Shown piece by piece: positions 8,063-16,502 of a DNA stretch of 41,271 bases (the first letter of the stretch is position 1; each line of letters starts with the position of its first letter). Source of the stretch: an uncultured SAR86 cluster bacterium (GTDB lineage Bacteria; Pseudomonadota; Gammaproteobacteria; Magnimaribacterales; D2472); NCBI GenBank assembly GCA_902594005.1, contig CACJKN010000010.1:1-41271 (forward strand), in the 5' to 3' direction. A model generated the notes under the pieces. The model worked only from the letters and a program-made list of their open reading frames with translations. It was not told the DNA's origin and made no database searches. A program made the position numbers and the translations under genes.

Positions 8063-9505
8063 TTACTTATTTAATCGATATTCCAAGGGCGGGCTTCTAT
8101 CACCCAGAAGAGGGTAGTAAGAGAAATCTTCACCTTGTTTCATTTTTAATTCTTTTTTTGAATCTTCAATAATTTTGGGGTCTAAAAAAATATCTTTTGC
8201 AGAATTTGTTAAAACTTCTGCAGCCAGCTTTGCACCTTTCAATCCTATTGAAGTTCCTCCAGATGCAACCGCTTGCCAAGAATGCGCAGGTGTTCCTGGA
8301 ACCCACGTAGCAGTCCTAAAACCACCTGTTGGAACCAGCCACGTTAAATCTCCGACATCGGTTGACCCATAGGTGTGAGTAACAGCATATTCTTTGATCT
8401 TATTTTGAGATCCAAGCTTAAGGGAAGGAGAAACTAGAGTTTGATATATTTCCTCTGCAAATTTTTCTTCTTCTTTGTTGTAGCTTATTCCTCCTAATTC
8501 GGAAAGATTCTTATGTATCATTTTTTGGAGAGTTTCGTTTGGTAATACCGCATAGTTACCATGCATTACTTCATATGTCATCGATGTTTCTGTTCCCATA
8601 GCAGCTCCCTGAGCAGCTTTTACAACCCTTTGAAAAAGCTCATCAACTACATTCATCCTAGGATGGCGAACATAGTAGTAAACTTCTGCAACATCTGGAA
8701 CAACGTTTGGAGCAAGACCTCCTTTTGTAATTACATAATGGATTCTAGATTCTTGAGGAACATGTTCCCTCATCATATTTACCATCATATTCATTGCTTC
8801 AACGCCATCTAACGCAGACCTACCTTTTTCAGGAGCGCTTGCTGCATGAGCAGAAATACCAGTGAATGTAAATTTTCCTGATTTATTTGAATTACTTGAT
8901 TGCGCATCCGCTGAATTGCCACTTGCTGGATGCCAATGTAAAACTATATCAACATCATCAAAATAACCATCCCTAGCTATGTAAACCTTTCCGGATCCTC
9001 CTTCCTCAGCAGGAGTTCCATAGAATCTAATAGTCCCAGATGTTCCTGATTCTTCTAGCCACTCTTTAATAGCAACCACTGCCCAGGCTGAAGCAGCTCC
9101 AAAAAGATGATGACCGCACGCATGACCATTATCAGAACTCAAACCTTCAGCTGTTTTAAAAGGAACGTTTTGTTGAGATAACCCTGGCAAAGCATCAAAT
9201 TCTCCTAAAATACCTAATACCGGGCCACCATTATTATATTCAGCAATAAAAGCAGTTGGTATTCCAGCAACACCAGATTGAATTGTAAAGCCACTATCTT
9301 TGAGCTCTTGTTGTAAAAGGCTTGAACTCTTTTCCTCTAAGTAGCCAAGCTCGGCATATTCCCATATTTTGAGAGCTACATCCTCAAATCTTTCTTGATG
9401 GTGGTCAATAGGTGACGAAATTAAGTATTGTGAGCTTAAGGCAAAAAATATTATTCCTAAGGAACGGCTTGTCCATCTTTGAATTTTACTCTTTTTCCTA
9501 CCCAT
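8063..9505 (-). CDS. M20-family metallo-amidohydrolase (AbgB-like aminoacyl-conjugate hydrolase), exported or anchored
   Basis: Zinc-dependent amidohydrolase of 480 residues, the length of E. coli AbgB (p-aminobenzoyl-glutamate hydrolase subunit B), its closest familiar relative. The motifs GILGEFDALPGLSQ and GHACGHHLFGAA give the first metal ligands, PAEEGGSGK supplies the acidic catalytic pair, and VLHWHPA follows. An insertion domain with FTGISAHAASAPEKGRSALD mediates dimerisation in the family. Unlike AbgB, the N-terminus has a hydrophobic stretch (about residues 14-30, LGIIFFALSSQYLIS) after basic residues, so the enzyme is probably periplasmic or membrane-anchored. The start at 9505 is backed by GGAGG 4 bases upstream, although this makes the gene overlap the thiolase-like gene by 49 bases. 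The substrate could be an aminoacyl or peptide conjugate; folate breakdown products are only one option. Confidence 0.88.
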   Translation of the reverse strand: MGRKKSKIQRWTSRSLGIIFFALSSQYLISSPIDHHQERFEDVALKIWEYAELGYLEEKSSSLLQQELKDSGFTIQSGVAGIPTAFIAEYNNGGPVLGILGEFDALPGLSQQNVPFKTAEGLSSDNGHACGHHLFGAASAWAVVAIKEWLEESGTSGTIRFYGTPAEEGGSGKVYIARDGYFDDVDIVLHWHPASGNSADAQSSNSNKSGKFTFTGISAHAASAPEKGRSALDGVEAMNMMVNMMREHVPQESRIHYVITKGGLAPNVVPDVAEVYYYVRHPRMNVVDELFQRVVKAAQGAAMGTETSMTYEVMHGNYAVLPNETLQKMIHKNLSELGGISYNKEEEKFAEEIYQTLVSPSLKLGSQNKIKEYAVTHTYGSTDVGDLTWLVPTGGFRTATWVPGTPAHSWQAVASGGTSIGLKGAKLAAEVLTNSAKDIFLDPKIIEDSKKELKMKQGEDFSYYPLLGDRSPPLEYRLNK

Positions 9506-10911
9506 TCTTCCTCCATTAATAAATTTAAAAAGTTTTTATCTAAAGAAGAAACAACTTTACGATGTTTCTTTTCATCTTCTAGATATAAAACTGCTTTAGG
9601 CGCATTTTGATTTCCTTCAATTATAGTATAACCAATTATCTCACCTTCGCCCTCTGTAATATTCGACAGTTCAACAGGATTTTCATCAAGCTTTGCTCTC
9701 TCAGTTACATCATCAAAAATAAATTGCTCTTGATATTCTTTCCCCCAAACGCAAAAAGATTGCTTTGTCATCATTCCTGATACTCCGGTTACAAGCCCAT
9801 GATTCACTTCCATGGCTCTAATTTTTTGAATCATTTTTACAGTTGAGTGAATTACATAGCTATTGAGCGGTCCTCCTGCATATGGCATAGATCCCGTTAT
9901 TGTCTTGGGTATTTCACTCCCAAGTTCTAGAGATTTTGAGAACATCTTTACTGCAGCAGGGAAGCAGCTATATAAATCATATGCATCTAATCTGATATCA
10001 AGTTTCTTCATCATTTTATTTATAGAGTTCGCAGCATAGACCATTCCAAGAGACTCATAGAGTTTTGGCCTTTGCTGAATAGCTATCATGTGATTATTCT
10101 CAGACGATGAAATTGGATAAACTCTTTTTTTATTATCTATTTTTAATTTATCAGCTAACTCTTCACTGCAAATTATTAAAGCGGCAGATTGATTGACGTT
10201 CCAGCTTGTGCAATGGAGTTTGTTATAAGGATATGCAAGCATTTTATTTTTTTTGCTTGTCTCTAAAATTTCTTTTTTTGAATATGAATGATCTAGCCAG
10301 GCATCATCATTATTTGATGCAACTTTTGAGAAGTCTTCATACATTGAAGCAATATTGTTTTGATGTTCTTCAATTTTTTCATGATCATTTTTTCTTATAG
10401 CTGTCTCTATCGTTGCATAATAACCAACCGCCATGGCTCCTAACTCTTCAAGTTCTTCATCACCATAAAGATCTTCTTTTGCCTTAATATAAAAATCAGG
10501 ATTTTCATTAAGCTTAGTTTCGAAGTATTCTTTTTTCTCAATTACAGACCTCAGTTGCTTGTATCGCGCCTCACCCCCAAGGATAATCGATGCATTAATT
10601 TCACCATTCTCAATTTTTAAACAAGCCTCATTTATTAGATTTTGTTGCAAAACCCCTATTTTAGTTACGTAAGTAGTTGGAATATTCTTGAAATCATTAT
10701 TCTTTGCAATCCATTTTCCAGGATCTCTATATCTCCAAAAACCCTTGGGAATCCTTATTTCATCAATATGATCTTTAATTGATTTGTTTCCTGAATCGCA
10801 TAGAGCCTCTTTTATTGCTTGATTCATGAGATGAAGTGCCTCATCAAGATTTTCAAAGTCACCTTTTTGTTGAATGGCAGAGACACCAATCGCTACCGAT
10901 CTATGCTTCAT
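9457..10911 (-). CDS. Thiolase-like protein (TLP1 type, with additional C-terminal domain)
   Basis: 484-residue member of the thiolase superfamily. The recognisable parts are the ASIILGGEARY segment, YDLYSCFPAAVKMF and GSMPYAGGPLNSYVIHS. The last ~80 residues (GEIIGYTIIEG to the end) form a small beta-rich domain like the extra C-terminal domain of thiolase-like protein type 1. At the place where thiolases have the acyl-accepting Cys the sequence reads IGVLQQN (residues 85-91), and the late CxG motif is replaced by VSGMM. Both classical catalytic cysteines therefore seem absent, so ordinary acetyl-CoA C-acetyltransferase activity is doubtful. A different acyl-CoA role is possible. The gene starts 5 bases after the fabI stop (operon) and its 3' end overlaps the M20 gene. 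Confidence 0.82.
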   Translation of the reverse strand: MKHRSVAIGVSAIQQKGDFENLDEALHLMNQAIKEALCDSGNKSIKDHIDEIRIPKGFWRYRDPGKWIAKNNDFKNIPTTYVTKIGVLQQNLINEACLKIENGEINASIILGGEARYKQLRSVIEKKEYFETKLNENPDFYIKAKEDLYGDEELEELGAMAVGYYATIETAIRKNDHEKIEEHQNNIASMYEDFSKVASNNDDAWLDHSYSKKEILETSKKNKMLAYPYNKLHCTSWNVNQSAALIICSEELADKLKIDNKKRVYPISSSENNHMIAIQQRPKLYESLGMVYAANSINKMMKKLDIRLDAYDLYSCFPAAVKMFSKSLELGSEIPKTITGSMPYAGGPLNSYVIHSTVKMIQKIRAMEVNHGLVTGVSGMMTKQSFCVWGKEYQEQFIFDDVTERAKLDENPVELSNITEGEGEIIGYTIIEGNQNAPKAVLYLEDEKKHRKVVSSLDKNFLNLLMEEEWVGKRVKFKDGQAVP

Positions 10912-10916
10912 TTGTT

Positions 10917-11702
10917 TTATTCTTTTGAAGGAACTAAGGACATTGCAGAAGTATTAAAGCCTGCATCAACGTATGTAATCTCACCAGTAATACCGCTTGC
11001 TAGATCTGAGCATAAAAAAGCAGCTACATTCCCGACTTCCTCTGTAGTGACCGCTCTTCCTAAAGGAGCTCTATCCGCATATTCTTTGAGCATACTTCTA
11101 AAATTCTTAACACCAGATGCAGCAAGAGTCTTTATTGGACCTGCAGAGATTGCATTAACTCTAATTCCTTTTTTCCCCAACGACGCAGCAAGAAACCTTG
11201 TATTAGCCTCAAGGCTGGCCTTTGCAAGACCCATAACATTATAGTTTGGGAGCGATTGAATAGATCCTAAGTAAGTTAAGGTAAGAAGGGCAGCCTTTTC
11301 ACTGAGAATAGGTAATGCTCCTTTTGCAAGAGCAGTAAAACTATATGAACTTATATCATGAGCTATTTGAAAGCCTTCTCTGGTTGTAACTTCGGTAAAA
11401 TCTCCATCAAGCTGATCTGATGGCGCAAAACCTATTGAATGCACAATTCCATCTAAAGTTCCCCATTCATCTGCTAACTGTGAAAAGGTTTGCTCTATCG
11501 ATTTATCACATGCAACATCACATTCAATAAGTGTTTTTACACCTAAATCATCTGCAATTGGCTTAATTTTCTTCAACAAACGTTCATTTTGGTATGCAAA
11601 AGCAAGTTCAGCCCCATTTTTGCTCATACTTTGCGCAATACCATTAGCAATCGAAAATTTATTTGCAATTCCAGTGATTAAGATTTTTTTATTTTTTAGC
11701 AT
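10917..11702 (-). CDS. fabI: Enoyl-[acyl-carrier-protein] reductase (NADH)
   Basis: Catalyses the last reduction of each fatty-acid elongation cycle in the cytoplasm. The 261 residues match E. coli FabI (262). The nucleotide-binding start is [16 protein letters not shown], the FabI variant of the SDR glycine motif. The active site is [20 protein letters not shown], with the two tyrosines and the lysine in FabI spacing, followed by [17 protein letters not shown]. The substrate-loop and C-terminal region ([17 protein letters not shown]) also match well. It is the first gene of a minus-strand operon with the thiolase-like gene and probably the M20 hydrolase. A TATAAT lies 21 bases upstream of the ATG. 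Confidence 0.97.
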   Translation of the reverse strand: MLKNKKILITGIANKFSIANGIAQSMSKNGAELAFAYQNERLLKKIKPIADDLGVKTLIECDVACDKSIEQTFSQLADEWGTLDGIVHSIGFAPSDQLDGDFTEVTTREGFQIAHDISSYSFTALAKGALPILSEKAALLTLTYLGSIQSLPNYNVMGLAKASLEANTRFLAASLGKKGIRVNAISAGPIKTLAASGVKNFRSMLKEYADRAPLGRAVTTEEVGNVAAFLCSDLASGITGEITYVDAGFNTSAMSLVPSKE

Positions 11703-11723
11703 TTTTCAATATGTCAAGTCAGA

Positions 11724-11729
11724 ATTATA
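11724..11729 (-). promoter_or_regulatory. -10 element of the fabI operon
   Basis: A minus-strand TATAAT lies 21 bases before the fabI ATG, predicting a leader of about 14 nt. The hexamer 17 bases upstream (TGTAAA) is a poor -35 match. Moderate support only. Confidence 0.45.
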
Positions 11730-11802
11730 AGCTAATTACACAATTGTTTACATAAATTATAAATTCTGTTTGAATTGGCATATTACGTGGCAGAAATGCC
11801 GC

Positions 11803-11822
11803 ATATATAAACGTTTATATAT
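11803..11822. promoter_or_regulatory. 20-bp perfect palindrome upstream of TBDR2 (candidate operator)
   Basis: The 20 bases ATATATAAACGTTTATATAT are identical to their reverse complement. They end 20 bases before the ATG of TBDR2 and contain TATATA/TATAAA hexamers that could be the -10, so a bound regulator would cover the promoter. A small hairpin, GTGGCA/TGCCGC with a GAAA loop, lies directly upstream at 11787-11802. The regulator is unknown. Confidence 0.55.
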
Positions 11823-11842
11823 AACTTTAAAAGGGGAAGTAT

Positions 11843-14824
11843 ATGAAAATTAATAAACTAACTTTGTTATTTGGTTTAGTATTTTCTTTTGCCGCCATTC
11901 CTTTTTCAGCACTTGCGCAAGATGATGTTGAAGAAGTTGTGGTTACTGGTACAAGGATTGCTGATCCAAATGTGACAAGTTCATCGCAGATCACAAGTAT
12001 CGATGGTGAGGAATTGTTAGTCAGAGGTATTACGAGGGTTGAGGATTATCTTAATGATCTTCCGCAAATCTCACCTGGGCAATCAATTACCAACTCCAAT
12101 GGTGCTTCTGGTACTGCTACTGCGAACTTAAGAAACTTAGGTTGTTCAAGAACTCTTGTTCTTATGAATGGTCGAAGAATGGTTTCTGGTACGACTGGTG
12201 GTGGAAACTGTGCTGACTTGAACACTGTTCCAACACTCTTATTGGACAAGGTAGAAGTTCTTACTGGTGGTGCGTCATCCGTTTACGGTTCTGATGCGGT
12301 TGCTGGTGTTGTTAACTTCATCTTAGATGATGAGTTTGTAGGAATGAAGTCTAGCTTTTATCATGGCTTTTATCAGCATAAGAATGACAACAAGAGTCTT
12401 AGAGACTTAGTTGCTTCATATGATTATGCATTAGCACCAAAAGATGTAACTACAGGAGATACTGAAAAAGTTTCAGTAGCTTTCGGTGGGGAAATTGATG
12501 GTGGTAGAGGTCATATAACAGCTTTTATGGAACACACTGATACAAAACCTATTCTTCAGGGTGAGTACGACATAAGTGCTTGTGCTTTAAGATCTGGTTT
12601 TAGTGGTTGTGGTGGTTCTTCAACAATTCCTCCAGGTAGATGGGCCGACTTTGGTGGCTACACTGCTGGCGGATTTGTTAATGCTGATCCAACAATTACT
12701 GGTGTTGACTTTAAAGTTCAGGGGAATGATTTTGTTCCTAGAGCTGGACAGGCTTATAACTATAATCCAACAAACTTCTTCCAAAGACCTGATGATAGAT
12801 TTAATTCAGGATTCTTTGGTAAGTATGAAGTGTCTGATAATGCTGAAGTATATGTCGATATGACATATATGAAATCTGAGTCTAATGCCCAGATTGCATA
12901 TTCAGGAACTTTTGGAAACATTACAGCATTACCGTGTTATAACGCGTTCTTATCAGAGCAGCAATATAATGCAGCTTGTGGTGATTGGGCTGGAATGGGC
13001 GGAGATCATGCTCCTGATTTTGCATCTGGTGCTGCAGCTCTTGCTTATCTTGCTAATCTAGATTTAGCTGTTGGTGATGGTTCAATCCTTGGTTATAAAG
13101 CACCTCTATATTCTCTTAAGAGAAACGTTGAGGGTAATCCAAGACAATCCATCTTTGCTTATAAAAGCTTTACGCAAACTGTTGGTGTAAGAGGTGATAT
13201 CAATGACAACTGGTCATATGATGCTTACTATCAAACATCAAATGTTGTGTACAACAACGAATATAGAAATGACTTATCTGTTACTGCAATCAACAGAGCT
13301 GTTGATGTTGTTTCAGTTAATGGTGTTCCTACATGTGTAGCAGCTCTTAACGGAACTGACTCATCATGTGTGCCTTACAACCTATTCCAAGGTGGCCTTC
13401 CAGGTGATGGAGGAATCCAAGGGGTAATAGATGGCGGACAGGAACTCCAAAGCTATATTGCTAATGCTACATACATTAACGGTGATGGTGAACAAACTTC
13501 ATTTACTGCATATGTTACCGGTGATCTAGGTTATTCAATACCTGGTGCTCCTGGAAACATTTCAATGGTTGCTGGTTTTGAGTCCAGAGAATTAAGCTCT
13601 GATTTCAGACCTGACTTACCAAGTAGAACCGGAGATAGATCGGGTTCTGGTGGTGCAACACTTCCATTAGGCGGTAGTTATGATGTTGATGAATTCTTTG
13701 TAGAGCTAGGTATCCCAGTTACTGATTCAGTAAGTATGGATGCTGGATTTAGATCTGCAGAATATTCAACAGGAAATGACACCTCAGCTATGAAATTAGG
13801 TGCTTTCTGGACAGTTAATGACAAGGTATCCGTAAGGGGATCTTTCCAGACTTCTCAGAGACATGCTAACTTGGCTGAGCTTTATCAAGGTATTGGACAA
13901 GGTCTTGTTGATTTAGACTATGATCCTTGTGGTATTGATCCTGATACTGGCGCAGCTCCAATTGCTACACAAGAGCAATGTTTAGCTACAGGTCTTCCAG
14001 CAAACTTGTATGGAACTGACCTTAAGTCGCCTGCAGACCAATACAATATCCAAACTGGTGGTAACCCAAATGTTGCTCCTGAGGAATCAGAGTCTATGAC
14101 AATTGGTGTTGTGCTTAATCCAATGGATGGATTAACTCTAACAGTTGACTACTTCGATATCACTGTTGAAGATGGTATTGGAACTGTTTCACCAAAAACA
14201 GCACTTGATAAGTGTATTGAAACCGGTGCTGCTGCTTTTTGTAACCTAATTAACCGTAACCCAGTTAATGGATCATTGTGGTTAACAGGTGGATATATTA
14301 GTGCTCAAATAACTAATATTTCTGAAGAGCAAACAAGCGGTATTGATGTCATCTTTGATTATTCAGTTGACACAAACTGGGGTCCATTAGTTGTTTCTGG
14401 TGTAACAACACTATTAGATTCATACGACATTATTGAACTACCTGGTGAGGCAGCGATTGGCTGTTCTGGAAACTGGGGTGGTTCTTGTGGTAAGAATCCT
14501 ATGCCTGAAGTCATGGGTTCATATACTGTTGGTTTAACAACAGAATTTGATACCGATGTTATTCTTGGTGTTAGATACTTAGGTAAAACTGATGACCTTA
14601 ACGCTAACGATATTGATTTTGATGCGTTTACATATTTGGATGCTACTGCAATCTATTCTGTAAATGACAACATGTCATTAACACTTGGTGTAAGTAACTT
14701 GCTTGATAAAGAGCCAGGTTACACATCAGATGCTGGAACAGCTCCAGGTAATGGTAATACATTCCCAGGCTATTTCGATGCATTTGGTAGACATATTCAC
14801 TTATCTATTAATTACTCATATTAA
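11843..14824 (+). CDS. TonB-dependent outer-membrane receptor (TBDR2)
   Basis: 993-residue outer-membrane transporter with a signal peptide ending at ALAQ, then a TonB-box-like VEEVVVTGTRI. The plug domain includes ATANLRNLGCSRTLVLMNGR and the KVEVLTGGASSVYGSDAVAG signature. The barrel has several Cys pairs in loops (for example CALRSGFSGCGG and CGIDPDTG to QEQCLATG), suggesting disulfide-tied loops. The chain ends with an aromatic residue (HLSINYSY). It is a different subtype from TBDR1, so the two are not a recent duplication. A GGGGAAG Shine-Dalgarno precedes the ATG, a 20-bp palindrome lies in the promoter region, and a strong terminator follows directly. The gene is thus a single-gene unit. 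The substrate is unknown. Confidence 0.95.
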   Translation: MKINKLTLLFGLVFSFAAIPFSALAQDDVEEVVVTGTRIADPNVTSSSQITSIDGEELLVRGITRVEDYLNDLPQISPGQSITNSNGASGTATANLRNLGCSRTLVLMNGRRMVSGTTGGGNCADLNTVPTLLLDKVEVLTGGASSVYGSDAVAGVVNFILDDEFVGMKSSFYHGFYQHKNDNKSLRDLVASYDYALAPKDVTTGDTEKVSVAFGGEIDGGRGHITAFMEHTDTKPILQGEYDISACALRSGFSGCGGSSTIPPGRWADFGGYTAGGFVNADPTITGVDFKVQGNDFVPRAGQAYNYNPTNFFQRPDDRFNSGFFGKYEVSDNAEVYVDMTYMKSESNAQIAYSGTFGNITALPCYNAFLSEQQYNAACGDWAGMGGDHAPDFASGAAALAYLANLDLAVGDGSILGYKAPLYSLKRNVEGNPRQSIFAYKSFTQTVGVRGDINDNWSYDAYYQTSNVVYNNEYRNDLSVTAINRAVDVVSVNGVPTCVAALNGTDSSCVPYNLFQGGLPGDGGIQGVIDGGQELQSYIANATYINGDGEQTSFTAYVTGDLGYSIPGAPGNISMVAGFESRELSSDFRPDLPSRTGDRSGSGGATLPLGGSYDVDEFFVELGIPVTDSVSMDAGFRSAEYSTGNDTSAMKLGAFWTVNDKVSVRGSFQTSQRHANLAELYQGIGQGLVDLDYDPCGIDPDTGAAPIATQEQCLATGLPANLYGTDLKSPADQYNIQTGGNPNVAPEESESMTIGVVLNPMDGLTLTVDYFDITVEDGIGTVSPKTALDKCIETGAAAFCNLINRNPVNGSLWLTGGYISAQITNISEEQTSGIDVIFDYSVDTNWGPLVVSGVTTLLDSYDIIELPGEAAIGCSGNWGGSCGKNPMPEVMGSYTVGLTTEFDTDVILGVRYLGKTDDLNANDIDFDAFTYLDATAIYSVNDNMSLTLGVSNLLDKEPGYTSDAGTAPGNGNTFPGYFDAFGRHIHLSINYSY

Positions 14825-14845
14825 TATTTAAGCAATATTAAAATA

Positions 14846-14871
14846 GGGGGCTTTATAGCCCCCTTTTTTTT
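14846..14871 (+). terminator. Intrinsic terminator after TBDR2
   Basis: GGGGGC (14846-14851) and GCCCCC (14858-14863) enclose a 6-base loop and are followed by eight T residues. Confidence 0.92.
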
Positions 14872-14881
14872 AATTTTTATA

Positions 14882-14910
14882 TTGAAAAATCTTACATATT
14901 CATGTCTAAT
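14882..14910 (+). promoter_or_regulatory. Candidate promoter of dksA
   Basis: TTGAAA (14882-14887) and TCTAAT (14905-14910) are 17 bases apart. The predicted start near 14917 gives a leader of about 25 nt without a clear Shine-Dalgarno. Confidence 0.5.
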
Positions 14911-14942
14911 ACCAACCTTCTTTTTTATCAAATTATGAATAT

Positions 14943-15347
14943 ATGTTAACTAAAGCCAAACTTTTAAGGATGCCAGCTAAGAAATATATGGCCAAAGAAC
15001 AACTTGAGTTTTTTACTGCTCAACTCACTGAACAAAAAGCTGAAGCCATTAGTGAAATTGAGGACGCAAGACAAAGATTAAGAGTTCCGCCTGAGTGTAA
15101 AGATGAAGCTGACAGAGCATCATTTGAAATGGATTCACAACTTTACTTAAGAATTGTTGATAGAAAATCAAAACTCGTTAAGAAAATTGATTTCGCACTG
15201 AGACGAATTAAAACTGGCGAATACGGCTATTGCATGGAAACAGGTGAACCCATTGGAATTGAAAGGTTAATAATTAGACCTACCGCTGAATTCTGTGCAG
15301 ATATCAAGTATATAAATGATGATCAGGAAAAACACTTCGCTGAGTAA
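14943..15347 (+). CDS. dksA: DksA-type RNA polymerase-binding regulator lacking two zinc ligands
   Basis: 134-residue transcription factor that binds in the RNA polymerase secondary channel and works with ppGpp. The coiled-coil tip motif DxxDxA is present (D54, D57, A59 in KDEADRAS), so regulatory activity is expected. The globular domain reads YGYCMETGEPIGIERL, then RPTAEFCADIKY. Canonical DksA has CxxC-x17-CxxC; here it is CxxT-x17-CxxI (C97, T100, C118, I121), so two of four ligands are gone. This resembles the zinc-independent DksA2 of Pseudomonas aeruginosa. The protein is shorter at the N-terminus than E. coli DksA (151). The ATG at 14943 lacks a Shine-Dalgarno, and Met10 (14970) is an alternative start. 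The gene has its own candidate promoter. Confidence 0.9.
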   Translation: MLTKAKLLRMPAKKYMAKEQLEFFTAQLTEQKAEAISEIEDARQRLRVPPECKDEADRASFEMDSQLYLRIVDRKSKLVKKIDFALRRIKTGEYGYCMETGEPIGIERLIIRPTAEFCADIKYINDDQEKHFAE

Positions 15348-15373
15348 AGCCTGATCGAATCAACTTAATTCAA

Positions 15374-15379
15374 TATAAT
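15374..15379 (+). promoter_or_regulatory. -10 element for leaderless MBL-fold gene
   Basis: The sequence reads TATAAT-ATTTCA-ATG, a consensus -10 ending 6 bases before the start codon at 15386. No Shine-Dalgarno is present and the preceding dksA stop is only 38 bases away. Confidence 0.6.
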
Positions 15380-15385
15380 ATTTCA

Positions 15386-16366
15386 ATGAAATTAACTACA
15401 TTTTGGATGTTATTTCCTGCTCTATTTTTTAATACATCACAAATCTTTGCGGAATATGAAAATACTAATGGCAAACCAATTGAAAAGTCTTTTAAGGATT
15501 TATTGGAGTGGTCAACTAGTGATGTTGATACAAAGATTGATTTCATTGAATTATCTGATGACTGGAAAGATCTTAATTTAGAAGCAGATAATAATTACGC
15601 AATTTGGATTGGCCATTCAACATTCCTAATTAAAAAAAATGGTTACACAATTTTAACTGATCCCGTTTTCTCTGAAAGGGCGTCACCATTCAAGAATATA
15701 GGGCCAAAAAGATTAATACCACCAGCAATACCTATTGATAGCCTTCCAAACATTGACTATGTAACCGTAAGTCATAATCACTATGATCATTTAGATACGG
15801 CGAGTCTTAAAGAGATTTATATAAATAATCCTAATGCTATTTTTTTGGTTCCAGCCGGAGATAAGAAACTGTTACAAAGAAAGGGAATAAAAAATATCTT
15901 TGAGTATGAATGGTGGAATGGATATAAGGTAAACAATCTTGAAATAACTTTTACTCCAGTTCAGCATTGGTCAAAAAGAGGACTCTTCGATAGAAATAAA
16001 AGCTTGTGGGGCGGATGGTTTTTTAAATTTGAAGACTATTCTATTTTCCATGCAGGTGACACAGGCTATTCAAATGACTTCAAGGAAACAAAATCTAGAC
16101 TGGGCTCACCGAAGTATGCTTTTATTCCAATAGGTGCATACGATCCTGAATGGTTTATGGCGGAAAGTCATGTTAATCCAGAAGATGCTGTTCAAATAAT
16201 GCTTGATTTGGGTGCTGAAAATAGTTTTGGAATGCACTGGGCAACTTTTAAGCTCACTGATGAGGATACGTTGGAGCCAAAAGAAAGGTTAGATAAAGCA
16301 ATCAGTAATATAAATAAGGATAATTTCATTGCTCCTAGCCCAGGTTCGGTTATAAATTTAGATTGA
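15386..16366 (+). CDS. Exported metallo-beta-lactamase-fold hydrolase (NAPE-PLD-like)
   Basis: 326-residue metallohydrolase. The N-terminal 22 residues look like a signal peptide (LFPALFFNTSQIFA). The family signature is IWIGHSTFLIKKNG, then LTDPVFSERASPF and the metal motif SHNHYDHLD (H130, H132, D134, H135). Later ligands are in FTPVQHWSKRG, FHAGDTGYS and GMHWATF. The sequence around the metal site is typical of N-acyl-phosphatidylethanolamine phospholipase D-like proteins of the UlaG/NAPE-PLD group, which suggests action on phospholipid or another phosphodiester in the periplasm. The substrate is not established. The gene stands alone between dksA and tRNA-Ala and is probably read from a leaderless transcript. 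Confidence 0.85.
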   Translation: MKLTTFWMLFPALFFNTSQIFAEYENTNGKPIEKSFKDLLEWSTSDVDTKIDFIELSDDWKDLNLEADNNYAIWIGHSTFLIKKNGYTILTDPVFSERASPFKNIGPKRLIPPAIPIDSLPNIDYVTVSHNHYDHLDTASLKEIYINNPNAIFLVPAGDKKLLQRKGIKNIFEYEWWNGYKVNNLEITFTPVQHWSKRGLFDRNKSLWGGWFFKFEDYSIFHAGDTGYSNDFKETKSRLGSPKYAFIPIGAYDPEWFMAESHVNPEDAVQIMLDLGAENSFGMHWATFKLTDEDTLEPKERLDKAISNINKDNFIAPSPGSVINLD

Positions 16367-16392
16367 ATAAAGATTTACTTCAAAAATATACT
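16363..16392 (+). promoter_or_regulatory. Candidate promoter of tRNA-Ala
   Basis: TTGAAT (16363-16368, overlapping the MBL stop codon) and TATACT (16387-16392) are 18 bases apart. The predicted start near 16399 lies about 16 bases before the mature tRNA. Confidence 0.5.
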
Positions 16393-16414
16393 TAGGTAAC
16401 ATCAAGAACTTCTA

Positions 16415-16490
16415 GGGGCCATAGCTCAGCTGGGAGAGCGCAACGCTGGCAGCGTTGAGGTCAGGGGTTCGATCCCCCTTGGCTCCACCA
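16415..16490 (+). tRNA. tRNA-Ala (anticodon GGC)
   Basis: The 76-nt cloverleaf folds fully. The acceptor GGGGCCA pairs with TGGCTCC, with one G-T wobble. The D stem is GCTC/GAGC. The anticodon stem CAACG/CGTTG encloses the loop CTGGCAG with anticodon GGC, and the T arm is AGGGG-TTCGATC-CCCCT. The CCA end is encoded. It reads GCC and probably GCU codons. The kinase ATG lies only 12 bases after the CCA, so the two are likely one transcript. Confidence 0.97.
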
Positions 16491-16502
16491 ATAGTTTTAA
16501 AA

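Noticed and set aside
11745-11753. TGTTTACAT shared with the TBDR3 promoter (25885-25893), 80-100 bases before both receptor genes
   Set aside because: A 9-base match in AT-rich DNA can arise by chance, and at TBDR2 no -10 lies 17 bases downstream.
16455-16502. Longer start for the shikimate-kinase-like gene
   Set aside because: It would translate the anticodon arm and 3' half of tRNA-Ala; the ATG at 16503 starts directly before the P-loop.
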